64,000 bases of DNA from Methylocaldum marinum (GCF_003584645.1 NZ_AP017928.1:4726833-4790832); one strand, 5' to 3'. Positions 27,050 to 36,313 are shown, numbered from the stretch's first letter. The notes: generated from the sequence alone by a model not told the origin. Translations and numbers: made by a program.

Positions 27050-28026
27050 GCAGCCAACTTCCGACATTCTTCGTTAAACAATTGGTTTATTAAATCCAGT
27101 TGCTGATCGGCACAGTCTTGAACATTGAACAGCGGGCCGAAATCCGGTGGGCAGGAAAGATGATTCAAGTACCAACCGACATGCTTGCGTGCGATCCGCA
27201 CTCCGAGGTGATCGCCGTAGAATGCATAAAGTCCTTTCAGATGTTCCAGGATGACATCCCGTGTTTCCTCCGCTCCGGGTAATCCGGACTCGACCTCTCC
27301 GCTGAGAAAATGGTCGATTCGGCGAAACAACCATGGATTTCCGAGGGCGGCTCGGCCGATCATGACAGCATCGGCGCCGGTGAGCTCAAGGACAGCCGCC
27401 GCTTTTTCCGGCGAATCGATATCGCCATTGGCGATCACGGGGATGCCGACAGCCTGCTTGACCCGTTGGATTGTAAGGTATTCGGCCTGTCCGGAAAAGC
27501 CGCAAGCGCGGGTGCGTCCGTGAACCGTGATGGCGCGGATGCCCGCATCCTCGGCGATTTTGGCGATGGCGACCGCATTGCGATGGTCGGGGTCCCAGCC
27601 GGTGCGTATTTTCAGCGTGACCGGTACGGTCGTTGCCTCGACCACGGCTTCCAGGATTCGTCCGACCAAACCTTCGTCTTTGAGGAGCGCCGACCCGGCC
27701 GCCTTGTGGCAGACTTTTTTCGCCGGACAGCCCATGTTGATATCGATGATCTGGGCGCCGCGATCGGCATTGATTCGCGCCGCCTCGGCCATGGCCGCCG
27801 GATCGTTGCCGAGAATCTGCACGGCACGGGGTTCCGGCTCTCCGCTGTGGTCACTCCTGCGCAGGGTCTTGCGATCGTCGCGCAGCGCCGGATTGGCGGA
27901 TACCATTTCCGACACGGCGAGCGCCGCACCGTAACGGCGGCAGAGCATTCGGAAAGGGCGGTCGGTTACGCCGGCCATGGGGGCCAGAATCAAGCGGTTA
28001 GCCAGTCGAAAAGGACCGATATACAT
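27046..28026 (-). CDS. dusB: tRNA-dihydrouridine synthase B
   Basis: 326 residues. LILAPMAGVTDRPFR is the FMN-binding start, GCPAKKVCHKAAGSALL carries the catalytic Cys, and TVHGRTRACGFSG, IPVIANGDIDSPEKA and GADAVMIGRAALGNPW are Dus hallmarks. It reduces specific uridines in tRNA. It is translationally coupled to fis by a short overlap, the conserved dusB-fis arrangement. Confidence 0.96.
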   Translation of the reverse strand: MYIGPFRLANRLILAPMAGVTDRPFRMLCRRYGAALAVSEMVSANPALRDDRKTLRRSDHSGEPEPRAVQILGNDPAAMAEAARINADRGAQIIDINMGCPAKKVCHKAAGSALLKDEGLVGRILEAVVEATTVPVTLKIRTGWDPDHRNAVAIAKIAEDAGIRAITVHGRTRACGFSGQAEYLTIQRVKQAVGIPVIANGDIDSPEKAAAVLELTGADAVMIGRAALGNPWLFRRIDHFLSGEVESGLPGAEETRDVILEHLKGLYAFYGDHLGVRIARKHVGWYLNHLSCPPDFGPLFNVQDCADQQLDLINQLFNEECRKLAA

Positions 28027-28178
28027 AGTGATGAGCCTATTGCGGGCGCAAAAGTCTAGCCGGATCGGTAGGCGGACGCAAAAGATTTTCCGTCATCCCC
28101 CTGTAAAATGGATAGCGCTGCGTCCGCTCCGCTTTCCGTGCCGCGTCCGGTCCTGCCGAACTATCGGCGTTCCATATT

Positions 28179-28802
28179 TCATAGGTTCACGCTCTCGAGC
28201 CGCTGTAGATCTTCAGGACGGTCCACATCCCATAACGGGGCGAGTTCCGACCACCGCCAGCCAAGATTGTCGAGCCGTCGCCGCGTCTCCAGCAGCACTC
28301 GTTCTCCTCCCCACGGCATGGACTGGAACAGTTCGTCGGCGGTCCGGTTCAGACCCAGCAAATAGTATCCGCCATCTTCAGCCGGACCGACGATCGCATC
28401 GTGTCCGTTCGTCAAAGTGATGATCGCCTGTTCTACGAATCCGGCATGAAGCACGGGACAATCGGTGCCGATGATAATGACCTTGCGAGCCGTCTCCAGG
28501 CACTCGCGAGCGGCATGGCCCATGCGCGCCCCGAGATCGCCCGGGCACTGCGTTTTGAGGACGGTTCCAAGTACTTGCAGCTCAATGAATTCCGGGTGAT
28601 CGGTGTCGGGAGAGCACCACAACTGTATCGGGCACAGGTTTGCATGCAGCATAGCCCCGACCGTTCTTCGCAGCAGCGCGGCATGCAGCCGTGACGCGCC
28701 TTCGGCGCCCAGGGCGGGAATTAGCCTGGTCTTGACCTGGCCGGGAATCGGAGCCTTCGCCATGACTGCCAGTGTGGCGTGCGGAAAACGGTAATTCGGC
28801 AC
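28179..28802 (-). CDS. DUF2064 / TIGR04282-type glycosyltransferase
   Basis: 207 residues from GTG 28802. The nucleotidyl/glycosyl-transferase-like N-terminus LAVMAKAPIPGQVKTRL is followed by VIIIGTDCPVLHAGF and HDAIVGPAEDGGYYLLGLN, all diagnostic of this family (in the name only, arsenosugar biosynthesis). The actual sugar and acceptor are not known. It is the last gene of a minus-strand cluster with a DUF2238 membrane protein, a TIGR04283 glycosyltransferase and a ruined sterol desaturase gene. Confidence 0.82.
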   Translation of the reverse strand: MPNYRFPHATLAVMAKAPIPGQVKTRLIPALGAEGASRLHAALLRRTVGAMLHANLCPIQLWCSPDTDHPEFIELQVLGTVLKTQCPGDLGARMGHAARECLETARKVIIIGTDCPVLHAGFVEQAIITLTNGHDAIVGPAEDGGYYLLGLNRTADELFQSMPWGGERVLLETRRRLDNLGWRWSELAPLWDVDRPEDLQRLESVNL

Positions 28803-28805
28803 AGC

Positions 28806-29101
28806 TTAACGGAACGGTACAATCAAGAGACGCCAAAAGCCCAGCTGTTCGGGGCCGTCGCGCTGTTCTTTCAGCCCGATTTCCATGGTTTCCTGACCCG
28901 GATGCGGTGCGGTGCTGTGCAATAGGTGCCGCACAGTTTGTCCCTTACCGGTGCGGAAAGGCCGAAATTCCTGATGAAGCCGAGATACCGGGCGAACCGG
29001 CGGGGCTTGCTTTCCGGAAATGTTCGGAAGGGTTTCCGCCATTCCCATATCAGCATCAGTTCGAGCGCGCCGAGAAAAAACCAGACGGAGGAGAGATTCA
29101 A
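28806..29101 (-). pseudogene. Sterol desaturase family protein with large internal deletion
   Basis: The N-terminus MNLSSVWFFLGALELMLIWEW, followed by ESKPRRFARYLGF, is a normal start for this family. It then jumps straight to NFGLSAPVRDKLCGTY and, after a one-frame change, to APHPGQETMEIGLKEQRD with terminal LLIVPFR, the normal C-terminal end. The His-rich di-iron core between them is absent, so several hundred bases were lost. The ATG overlaps the TIGR04283 stop and the end lies 4 bases before the next gene, so the remnant stays inside an operon. Confidence 0.8.
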
Positions 29102-29856
29102 TCATGCTCATAATATCGCGCGGCCAACTTTGCCGGATCGGTGCCGAGAAAATAGAGCAGTCGTAATTGCCACATGAGGAGAATAGTACGCACTATCCCG
29201 TTTTTTTCCCATCGCCGGCTCGAGGTAACCACCCGCTCCCGAAGGCAAACCGGCCGGGCGATGCGATTCAGGCGCTTGCTCAATGAGACGTCTTCCATGA
29301 GCGGGATCTCCGGAAAGCCGCCGATGTGTTCGAACAGGTCTCGTCGTACGAACATGGCCTGGTCTCCCGTTGCGATACCGGTCAGGCGGGAGCGCCGGTT
29401 CATCAGCGTTTCGACCACGCGCAGCAAGGATTGTTTTCCGGACAGCTGTACATCGAAATGTCCCCACACCGCCCCGCTCGCAAAAATCCTTGCCAGCGTG
29501 TGGCCGGCGCTTTCCGGCAGCCGAGTGTCGACATGAAGGAACAGCAGGTATTCGCCCGTCGCCACTCCGGCGCCGGCATTCATTTGCGCGGCGCGTCCCG
29601 TGGCCGTATGTACCAGCCGTACCCCGTATTCGCGGACTAAATCCGGACTGTGGTCCGTGCTTCCGCCGTCGGCGACGACGAGTTCGATGCCCTGTTGTTG
29701 CAACGGCCGCAGCCGCGTCAATGCATCCGCTATTATGTCCGCTTCGTTCAGCACGGGAATGACGATGGACCATCGGATGTTTGCCGACCCGGCGCAGCAA
29801 GAGCCGCGCGCGGCCTGGATGCTCGACAATTCAGTTGAGCCGCTCGATCTGTTCAT
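29098..29856 (-). CDS. TIGR04283-type family 2 glycosyltransferase
   Basis: 252 residues. The GT-A fold begins IRWSIVIPVLNEADIIADAL, with DGGSTDHSPDLV, GRAAQMNAGAGVATGEYLLFLHVDTRLP as the metal-binding region, and GDQAMFVRRDLFEHIGGFPEIPLMEDVSLSKR, the acceptor-side ED motif. The C-terminal hydrophobic LLMWQLRLLYFLGTD may contact the membrane. It overlaps the DUF2238 gene by 26 bases. The family pairs with TIGR04282 proteins, as it does here, but the product is not established. Confidence 0.85.
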   Translation of the reverse strand: MNRSSGSTELSSIQAARGSCCAGSANIRWSIVIPVLNEADIIADALTRLRPLQQQGIELVVADGGSTDHSPDLVREYGVRLVHTATGRAAQMNAGAGVATGEYLLFLHVDTRLPESAGHTLARIFASGAVWGHFDVQLSGKQSLLRVVETLMNRRSRLTGIATGDQAMFVRRDLFEHIGGFPEIPLMEDVSLSKRLNRIARPVCLRERVVTSSRRWEKNGIVRTILLMWQLRLLYFLGTDPAKLAARYYEHD

Positions 29857-30424
29857 CGTGCCACCGACTTAACACGGCAAGCGAGAATAAAGCGCCGCCC
29901 AAGGCAAAAGCCATGTCCGATTGGGCATCCCACGGATCGCCTTGCATTGCCAGAAAATCGCGGGCGCCGTCCTTCAGGATCATCGCAGCGGCCCATTCGA
30001 CCAGTTCATAGCCAGCGCTGAGCGCGAGGCATAGTGCCGGCACGATCGCAATCAGCCAGCGCCGATCCCGAAACACGCCGAAACGAATGAACACTTCCCG
30101 GAAAACGATTGCCGGCGAAAATCCCTGAAAAAAATGAGCCAGCTTGTCGAAGTTGTTGCGTTGAGTTCCGAACAGCGGTTTCAGCCAATCGAAAAGCGGC
30201 ACTTTGCCGAAAGAGTAATGGGCACCGACGAGAATGAGCAGGCATAAAGCCAAGAGCACCCCGGTCGCCAGAGGCGTTAGGGGAAACCGGCGACGGGTGA
30301 TGATCATGGCCGCGAATATGGCCAAGGCCGGAATCGCGTCCAGGAACCAGATGCCGTAGCTATACGGTCGAACGGCCGACCACGCCAGTACGATGACGAA
30401 AACTGAAATATGGATTTTGGACAA
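29831..30424 (-). CDS. DUF2238 (YjdF-like) membrane protein
   Basis: 197 residues from a proposed TTG at 30424, supported by GGAG about 9 bases upstream; a GTG at 30526 would add 34 residues unlike the family. There are six hydrophobic segments. The conserved core NNFDKLAHFFQGFSPAIVFREVFIR and YELVEWAAAMILKDGARDFLAMQGDPWDAQSDMAFAL identifies DUF2238/YjdF. The function is unknown. It is the first gene of a minus-strand cluster with two glycosyltransferases. Confidence 0.8.
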   Translation of the reverse strand: MSKIHISVFVIVLAWSAVRPYSYGIWFLDAIPALAIFAAMIITRRRFPLTPLATGVLLALCLLILVGAHYSFGKVPLFDWLKPLFGTQRNNFDKLAHFFQGFSPAIVFREVFIRFGVFRDRRWLIAIVPALCLALSAGYELVEWAAAMILKDGARDFLAMQGDPWDAQSDMAFALGGALFSLAVLSRWHDEQIERLN

Positions 30425-30818
30425 TGATCCGGTGTCTCCCTCGGCTTGGTTTAAAGATTGACTAATTACGGGTTGATGGGTAGCCTTTAAATCGGCTCTC
30501 GAGATAATTCTAGGTCGCCCGACCACAGATTCGCAGAAATGCCGCGAAGGCCGCGGCCTTACCGATTCAAGGAGGAAGCATAGTGTACGTTAAGCCTTCA
30601 ATCCGGTCCCATCGGGTGTTCGAGGCTACAGCGCCGTACACGCAACACGGAGGTTTGACCGCAACCAATCCATCGCTCCTGTTTCCCATTCGGCATCCAT
30701 CGATTTTTTTGAGCCGTCGCTCGCGCTTGATGAAATCACTTGTCTTCGGCTCGATTCCGTGTCTTGTCATCAACGTGTCCTGCTGATTTAGCGATCGGCA
30801 GCCGGCAAGGAAGTGAAA
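30425..30818. other. Divergent intergenic region upstream of the barrel protein gene
   Basis: About 390 bases between a minus-strand gene and a plus-strand gene. I see no clear -24/-12 promoter here, unlike the peptide genes downstream. GTGTACGTTAAG near 30582 weakly resembles the GTAC-centred sites further on. Confidence 0.4.
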
Positions 30819-32090
30819 ATGATAAAAAAGAGCGTTGTTTTCATTTGTGGGGTGTTTTGTCTCACACTCGCGCAAAGCGGTGTTTCCCATGCTCGTACCA
30901 AGTCGAAAGCTGCGTCCTCGGCCGCGGCGGTCCAGGACACCGTTCCTCGGAGCGAATACGAGAAGCTGAAGCAGGAGGTCGAGGCGTTGAAAGCAACCGT
31001 TCAGAGCCTCATCGAGAATGAAACTTGGGCGCGGCAGTCGCTCGGGCAGCCCGAGGCCCGGCCGGTGCAGCAACAAGCGCAGAAAGTGGCGGCGGACACG
31101 CCTGAACCAAACGACGAGACGGCGACGGCACAAGCTGAAACCGCTGCTCCCCCGCCTTCGAGAGTATCGCCCGAAATGGGGTTGGAGGAAGGCGACCGGC
31201 AAAAGGAAGCGGAGGAGGCCAAGAGAGAACTCGACCAGTTCCTGAGATCGCAGAAAGTTTTGTTCAAGAAGGGCGATCTGCAGGTCGAATTCAGCGCGAC
31301 TTATGCTCAAGACACGGTAGAGATAGCGCCGTACAAATATAAAGCCAGAGCGGCAGGTGCAGGTGTTTTGTTTCGCTATGGCCTGATTGACGATCTTGAG
31401 CTGGATATATCCGTCCCATTTACTTTTCAAGAGCTAGAACTAGATACTAGAAATCAGTTGATTGTTAATCGTGACGGATTTGCTAGACGGGACAGCTCCG
31501 GGCTGGGTGACGTCAGCGGCAGTCTGCGATGGGGCGCCTTGCATGAAGATGGTCTTATCCCGGAAACGACCTTGAGCCTGAATGTCAAATCCGATACTGG
31601 ACGCGAGGGGCGCGGCCTTGCGACTCTCTTACGGCCCAGCGTAGGGTCCAATTTACTGATTGTAGACCCCAGTTTAGGTACCGGGTTTTGGAATATCGGC
31701 GGTTCCGTGTCCCTCGTCAAAACCATAGATCCTGTGGTCCTCTTCGGTTCCTTGGGGTATAACGCGGTTCTTGAACGGGGCAGATATGACCCGGGTGATC
31801 AAATTCCTTACTCCCTGGGGATGGGCTTTTCGCTGAACGATCGGGTAAGTTTCTCTACCTCCTTGAATGGTGCGGCGGTAAGGCGGTATAAGATCGATGG
31901 TCGAGAAATTCCGGGTTCCGGCGGGGATATTCATTCGCTCAACCTGGCCGTTACCGTACAAGTGGCCAAGGGCTTGTTCGTGGAACCCTTCGTAAATTTC
32001 GGCCTGAGCGAAGAGGCCACGGATTTTTTCGCGGGCGTCAATGTCCCTTATCGGTTTGATGAGAGATATCCGTTGCCGTTTTTCCGATAA
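30819..32090 (+). CDS. Coiled-coil outer-membrane barrel protein (FapF-like / phenol-MetA-like transporter)
   Basis: 423 residues from ATG 30819 (AAGGAAG upstream; GTG 30813 is also possible). A signal peptide (to about residue 25) is followed by a short coiled coil, SEYEKLKQEVEALKATVQSL, a Pro/Ala/Gln-rich linker and a second charged helix, GDRQKEAEEAKRELDQFLR. From about 150 the protein is all beta, with alternating strands, and ends ERYPLPFFR with a terminal aromatic, as for outer-membrane barrels. N-terminal coiled coil plus barrel is the plan of FapF, the pore for Fap amyloid subunits. The C39 peptidase and secreted peptides downstream make an export-pore role plausible. That role is inference. 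Confidence 0.65.
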   Translation: MIKKSVVFICGVFCLTLAQSGVSHARTKSKAASSAAAVQDTVPRSEYEKLKQEVEALKATVQSLIENETWARQSLGQPEARPVQQQAQKVAADTPEPNDETATAQAETAAPPPSRVSPEMGLEEGDRQKEAEEAKRELDQFLRSQKVLFKKGDLQVEFSATYAQDTVEIAPYKYKARAAGAGVLFRYGLIDDLELDISVPFTFQELELDTRNQLIVNRDGFARRDSSGLGDVSGSLRWGALHEDGLIPETTLSLNVKSDTGREGRGLATLLRPSVGSNLLIVDPSLGTGFWNIGGSVSLVKTIDPVVLFGSLGYNAVLERGRYDPGDQIPYSLGMGFSLNDRVSFSTSLNGAAVRRYKIDGREIPGSGGDIHSLNLAVTVQVAKGLFVEPFVNFGLSEEATDFFAGVNVPYRFDERYPLPFFR

Positions 32091-32410
32091 GCCGGGAGTC
32101 CAGGGCAGCGGGGAATGATGTGCTATGAGTGGTAAATGTTGGATGTTCGCCGTAAGCGCGCTGTCGTTCTCGTCGAAATGGAGACTTAACCAGAGCTTCC
32201 TTAAATTTTCGAGTGTTGGTGACAATAGCCGGAGGTGTCTTCAAACTGCTTAGCGCAGTTTTCGCAACGGATGCGACTGCCTAAACAAGATCAAGAAACT
32301 GCACTGCAAATGAATTGACCCAGGCTAGGGGGCTTACCGGCACCTCGGATTTCGGTTTCGACCTTTTTCTTAGCCAAAACTTGCATGGATCGCAAGGTTG
32401 GGAAGATTAC

Positions 32411-33766
32411 ATGGAAAGTATCAACGTTTTGTATCTCGCCCTCAGACCAGAGGCCGATAATGCCGTTTCATCGCTGACGCAGGCGATGGGGCCGAATGTT
32501 CATGTCACGAGCGATACCGCAGAAGCTCGAAAATTATTGAACAACGGCAAATTTCATGTCGGGCTCATTCAATTCGAACCGTTCGACGAAAACTTTTTGC
32601 GGCGCATCGTCGGCGATATCTTTTATTATCCCGAGGGATCATCCCTCCAGTGGGTAGCTCTGGTATCGTCCTTGTCCATGGAGAACGAGGTCGTTTGCCG
32701 GCTTATCGCCGAGTATTTCTATGATTATCACACCTTACCGTTCGATATCGACCGACTAAAGGTCACGCTCGGTCATGCTTCCGGCATGGCGGGAGTCAGA
32801 AAAAAAGTATTTCCGCGCACAAGCGAATGGTTTAACAAGAGCGAATTGATCGGTTCGAGTCCCGCCATGATGCGGGTGGTCCATAGTATCGATAAAGTCT
32901 TGTCGTACGACTTGCCGGTCTTGATTACGGGGGAAAGCGGGACCGGTAAGGAATTGGCCGCGTTGGCCATACACAACCATTCGCCTCGTTCCGACGGACC
33001 GTTTGTCGCCGTCAACTGTGCCGCCTTACCGTCGAATTTGATCCAATCCGAGCTTTTCGGTTACGAGAAAGGTGCGTTTACCGGAGCTAACCAGCGAAAA
33101 CTGGGACTTATCGAAAAAGCGGGAGGGGGTACTCTTTTTCTGGACGAGGCCGGTGAATTGCCGCTCGACCTGCAGGCCAATCTTCTTCGCTTTCTCCAGC
33201 AGAAAACCATTTACAGAGTTGGTGGCCACGAAGAGATTGCCGTCGATGTGCGCATTATTTCGGCTACCCATGTCGACCTCGAGGAAGCTGTTCGTAAAGG
33301 CCGTTTCAGAGAGGATCTTTATTACCGCCTCAATGTTTTGAGAGTCGCCATGCCGCCTCTACGAGAGAGGGGTTACGATATCGAATTATTGGCGGAATAT
33401 TTTCTCAATAGCTTCAAGAAAGAAAATGCCTGCAAGGCGAGGCAATTCAATCGGCGCGCATTGAAAGTCATGCGGCACTATAACTGGCCGGGAAACGTGC
33501 GCGAACTGAAAAACCGCGTGGAGCGCGCATTGGTTATGTGTGACGATACCCATATTGCGCCGGCGGATCTGGGGTTGGAGGAATATTCGCCGCAACCTCT
33601 AACGTTAAGCCTTAAAGCCGTCAAGGACCAAGCGGAAAAGGATATCCTCTATCGGGTTTTGGCCCAGGCCGGAGATAGCGTTGTTGCAGCGGCTCAAATA
33701 TTGGGGGTTTCCCATGTTACGCTTTATCGGCTGATCAAAAAGCATGATATCAAACTTCAAAAATGA
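32411..33766 (+). CDS. Sigma-54-dependent activator (VpsR-like)
   Basis: 451 residues from ATG 32411. Residues 1-120 are a degenerate receiver-like domain with no obvious phospho-Asp site, as in VpsR-like regulators. The AAA+ domain has Walker A GESGTGKE (174-181), the sigma-54 contact loop GAFTGA (221-226), Walker B TLFLDEAG (241-248), and RFREDLYYRLNVLRVAMPPLRER. A Fis-type helix-turn-helix ends the protein (AAAQILGVSHVTLYRLIKKH). GAFTGA means it should activate RpoN promoters. The three -24/-12 promoters just downstream, each with an upstream palindrome, are the obvious targets. The 320 bases before it hold no gene I can support. Confidence 0.92.
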   Translation: MESINVLYLALRPEADNAVSSLTQAMGPNVHVTSDTAEARKLLNNGKFHVGLIQFEPFDENFLRRIVGDIFYYPEGSSLQWVALVSSLSMENEVVCRLIAEYFYDYHTLPFDIDRLKVTLGHASGMAGVRKKVFPRTSEWFNKSELIGSSPAMMRVVHSIDKVLSYDLPVLITGESGTGKELAALAIHNHSPRSDGPFVAVNCAALPSNLIQSELFGYEKGAFTGANQRKLGLIEKAGGGTLFLDEAGELPLDLQANLLRFLQQKTIYRVGGHEEIAVDVRIISATHVDLEEAVRKGRFREDLYYRLNVLRVAMPPLRERGYDIELLAEYFLNSFKKENACKARQFNRRALKVMRHYNWPGNVRELKNRVERALVMCDDTHIAPADLGLEEYSPQPLTLSLKAVKDQAEKDILYRVLAQAGDSVVAAAQILGVSHVTLYRLIKKHDIKLQK

Positions 33767-33991
33767 TGCGGCGAATATAAAAGACATATTGCCAAGGGTA
33801 TGAATTGAAGTCAATATATTTATAGTTTGCTCGGTAATTCCGTTCAGTCCGCTTTTTATAGGTGATTCTCGTACCTATTTCTCTCGGTATTCCAGTCCGG
33901 AAACCCGATATTATGCTGCATTTATTATTTCTTATTGTTTGGCGTTTATTGATTATAAATAATAGTATATAGAGAGCTCTTTTGTTTTGGT

Positions 33992-34267
33992 ATGTTCAAA
34001 AAGTTAAAGTCAAGGTCATTGCTGAAAGGCGAATTAAATCAATGGCTTGATTGTAAAATGCCGACGCCGGGGGAAAGGATTTACAAGAATGTAAATATCC
34101 GATTATGGGCTTGGCCGCTGTTCACGATTCGGATCGGCCGTGATAAATTATCGGTCCATGACCGAATTATTCGAATGATAACATTTTTGTGGCGCTGGAA
34201 GATCGGTTTCGTTATATCGGAAGAAATAGAGGCGGGATGCCGGATATTGCTCGATTTTTCGGTTTAG
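33992..34267 (+). CDS. Hypothetical protein
   Basis: 91 residues with a basic N-terminus, two Trp-rich hydrophobic stretches (IRLWAWPLFTIRIG and MITFLWRWKIGFVI) and no recognised domain. It is AT-rich compared with flanking genes and has no convincing ribosome binding site. It may be a chance open frame in the AT-rich regulatory stretch between the activator and the first peptide gene. Confidence 0.3.
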   Translation: MFKKLKSRSLLKGELNQWLDCKMPTPGERIYKNVNIRLWAWPLFTIRIGRDKLSVHDRIIRMITFLWRWKIGFVISEEIEAGCRILLDFSV

Positions 34268-34433
34268 TTACCTGAGTGTATCATGGGTGGCGATTCCGGT
34301 ATCGGCGATGATGGCCGTTAACAAAGAGTTATCGCTTAATGACAAGATCGTTTCGGCCTGTTTACTGAAATCAAATCCGTTACAAACGGCTAAAAGTATA
34401 GGTCATGAAAGGTGATCATCTCGCTTTTTTCAG

Positions 34434-34445
34434 AAATGTACATTT
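34434..34445. promoter_or_regulatory. Putative enhancer (activator binding) palindrome 1
   Basis: AAATGTACATTT, a perfect 12-bp palindrome followed by TCGGG, about 125 bases upstream of the -24/-12 element at 34571. Related GTAC-centred sites lie at similar distances before the other two promoters. Confidence 0.6.
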
Positions 34446-34570
34446 TCGGGATTCAGGCTCGGTGATAATGGTTTTTAATCCTGGCCGAGTCGTGGTCTGT
34501 GATGCTGATATACTGGAAAAATCATTTGAAAACAATTAGAAACGGCTGGCTGCGGATCCTGGGGTGATGA

Positions 34571-34586
34571 TGGCACGAGCTCTGCA
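34571..34586 (+). promoter_or_regulatory. Sigma-54 promoter of peptide gene 1
   Basis: TGGCACGAGCTCTGCA fits the -24 (GG) and -12 (GC) consensus with correct spacing. It lies about 140 bases before ATG 34725. Confidence 0.8.
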
Positions 34587-34870
34587 CTAGGTTTTTTGGT
34601 CGCAAGGATGCGGCCCGATCGAAATGGAGTTCGAGAAACGTGAGCTTGCTTCGCGCCGTTCGGACAATACGGCGCGACGCTAAGGGAAGAGTTGATTCAG
34701 CAAGACCTAGAAAGGAGTTCGATTATGAAATCGTATGCATTGGCTGCTGTGTTGTCGTCGCTTATGGTTGCCGGTCCCGCGTTGGCCGACAATGATTTTC
34801 GTGCGTTGGGGCAGGTGTCCAGCCTGAAGCCGATGACCGAAAGCCAGCTCGCGGCCGTCGAGGGCGGGCA
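34571..34870 (+). repeat. 300-bp repeat unit, copy 1 (promoter + 5' UTR + leader)
   Basis: Runs from the sigma-54 promoter to the first codon after the GG motif of peptide 1. It is nearly identical to 35731-36030 and 37239-37538, each also exactly 300 bp. Sequence diverges sharply after it. Confidence 0.85.
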
Positions 34871-35006
34871 GTCATGCTCCGGTGTGGTGAGCTTTGCCAA
34901 TACGTGTCTTAACCTGGCCATACCCACTGTAGTGGCAATTAACCTGGGTCTTTTTGCAAACCCAAGTCAGTACATTGATCAGTTTACTTCTCAGTTTATT
35001 CATTAA
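34725..35006 (+). CDS. Secreted double-glycine peptide precursor 1
   Basis: 93 residues from ATG 34725, with AAAGGAG 8 bases upstream. Residues 1-21 form a Sec signal peptide ending PALA. Then comes DNDFRALGQVSS and LKPMTESQLAAVEGG, which looks like a class II bacteriocin or microcin leader with GG at 47-48. The predicted mature part, about 45 residues, is hydrophobic and Gly/Ala/Asn-rich, with two cysteines spaced C-x9-C (SCSGVVSFANTCLN) and the tail FTSQFIH. A Sec signal plus a GG leader in one precursor is unusual and implies GG cleavage after Sec export. The C39 peptidase at 38896 is the candidate protease. The mature function is unknown. Confidence 0.85.
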   Translation: MKSYALAAVLSSLMVAGPALADNDFRALGQVSSLKPMTESQLAAVEGGQSCSGVVSFANTCLNLAIPTVVAINLGLFANPSQYIDQFTSQFIH

Positions 35007-35049
35007 TGGTAAAGCCAGAGTTTCGATAGAATTTTTATTCCGGCTTTGG

Positions 35050-35084
35050 AAAAGGCGGGGTCAAGCGATTGGCTCCGCCTTTTT
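35050..35084 (+). terminator. Intrinsic terminator after peptide gene 1
   Basis: AAAAGGCGG-N16-CCGCCTTTTT, a perfect stem with a T run, 45 bases after the stop codon. It makes peptide gene 1 a monocistronic unit. Confidence 0.85.
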
Positions 35085-35730
35085 GTTGGGTAAATGCGAG
35101 AAAAAAATGCGTCAGCATCTTCAAGAATCCAGGTTCATCTTTGCTTAGGACCCGGCTTCGTCGGTTATTGAAAGACTGATTCAAGCAACTTGCACATTTC
35201 TGCCATTTCAAAAAGGTAAAACATCCCGGCTCGTCCAAATTGATTAACGAACAAGCGTTTACCCGGAAAAAACCAAGAATGGATGGAGCGGGTTAACAAA
35301 ACCTTAAAAGCTCGCTTTTATCTGCGTTTACGGATACGAATTTCGCTCATGGTATCCGGGTTTAGAGATTTCAGTTGAACTATTCGAAGGATAACATTGA
35401 AGAGGCATGGTTATTTCGTTTTGATTATAGGAATATAACCGGGTTCGAAAGATATGATATTCCTGGGGCTGCAGGTCGGTTACACGGATGAAACACCTGT
35501 GATGATGCGATAGCCATCGATGGCAGTCATAAACGAGAATGGACAGTCGTATCAGGCGAAGTAAGTTTTTCGCTGTTTTCAAAAACGTACAGTCTCCGGG
35601 ACGAAATTCGGCTATAGGAAGGTGTCGATTGGAGAAAACCGCTCCCAACAATAGGGGGGGTGCTTTGAAGTAATAAAAAGTCTTTTTAAAACAATTCTGA
35701 ATGAATGAACGTCGTGCTGGGCGACGAATG
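35085..35730. other. Long upstream region of peptide gene 2
   Basis: About 650 AT-rich bases without a supported gene. It holds the GTAC-type site at 35581-35596 and otherwise shows scattered similarity to the upstream regions of peptides 1 and 3. Confidence 0.5.
35581..35596. promoter_or_regulatory. Putative enhancer site 2
   Basis: AAAAACGTACAGTCTC, then CGGG, about 135-145 bases upstream of the promoter at 35731. The left half matches site 3 exactly; the right half is degraded. Confidence 0.5.
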
Positions 35731-35746
35731 TGGCACGGGCTCTGCA
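35731..35746 (+). promoter_or_regulatory. Sigma-54 promoter of peptide gene 2
   Basis: TGGCACGGGCTCTGCA, the same element as at 34571 with one change inside the spacer. Confidence 0.8.
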
Positions 35747-36030
35747 TTAGGTTTTTTGGTCGCAAGGATGCGGCCCGATCGAAATGGAGTTCGAGAAACG
35801 TGAGCTTGCTTCGCGCCGTTCGGACAATACGGTGCGACGCTAAGGGAAGAGTTGATTCAGCAAGACCTAGAAAGGAGTTCGATTATGAAATCGTATGCAT
35901 TGGCAGCTGTCTTGTCGTCGCTTATGGTTGCCGGTCCCGCGTTGGCCGACAATGATTTTCGTGCGTTGGGGCAGGTGTCCAGCCTGAAGCCGATGACCGA
36001 AAGCCAGCTCGCGGCCGTTGAGGGCGGTCA
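35731..36030 (+). repeat. 300-bp repeat unit, copy 2
   Basis: Same extent as copy 1, from the -24/-12 element to just after the GG codons, with only scattered substitutions. Confidence 0.85.
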
Positions 36031-36175
36031 AACAGCCTCGGGTTTTTTCAGTATTGGGAATACCGCTCTAAATGTGGCGACGCCCACGATATCAGCAATC
36101 AATGCGAGTCTTTTCGGATTGTTTGGAGCTACCACTCAAACGATTGGACAATTCACTTCCCAGACGATTCACTAA
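35885..36175 (+). CDS. Secreted double-glycine peptide precursor 2 (cysteine-free)
   Basis: 96 residues. Signal peptide and GG leader are identical in protein sequence to precursor 1. The mature part starts QTASGFFSIGNTALNVATPTI: both positions that are Cys in precursors 1, 3 and 4 are Ala here. The tail TIGQFTSQTIH keeps the FTSQ-IH ending. It has its own sigma-54 promoter and terminator. The paired loss of cysteines suggests that they normally form a disulfide. Confidence 0.85.
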   Translation: MKSYALAAVLSSLMVAGPALADNDFRALGQVSSLKPMTESQLAAVEGGQTASGFFSIGNTALNVATPTISAINASLFGLFGATTQTIGQFTSQTIH

Positions 36176-36222
36176 GCTAAAAATCCGAGCCCGATAAAGT
36201 TCTGATCAGGTTCGGAGAACGA

Positions 36223-36256
36223 GGCGGAGGTCGATTTATCGACCTTCGCCTTTTTT
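36223..36256 (+). terminator. Intrinsic terminator after peptide gene 2
   Basis: GGCGGAGGTCGA-N4-TCGACCTTCGCC followed by TTTTTT, a long stem with one mismatch. Confidence 0.85.
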
Positions 36257-36313
36257 CGTTGGAGGCCAGGCAAGCCGATTGGCATGACGGCGGGTGATTG
36301 TCGGCCTAAGCTG

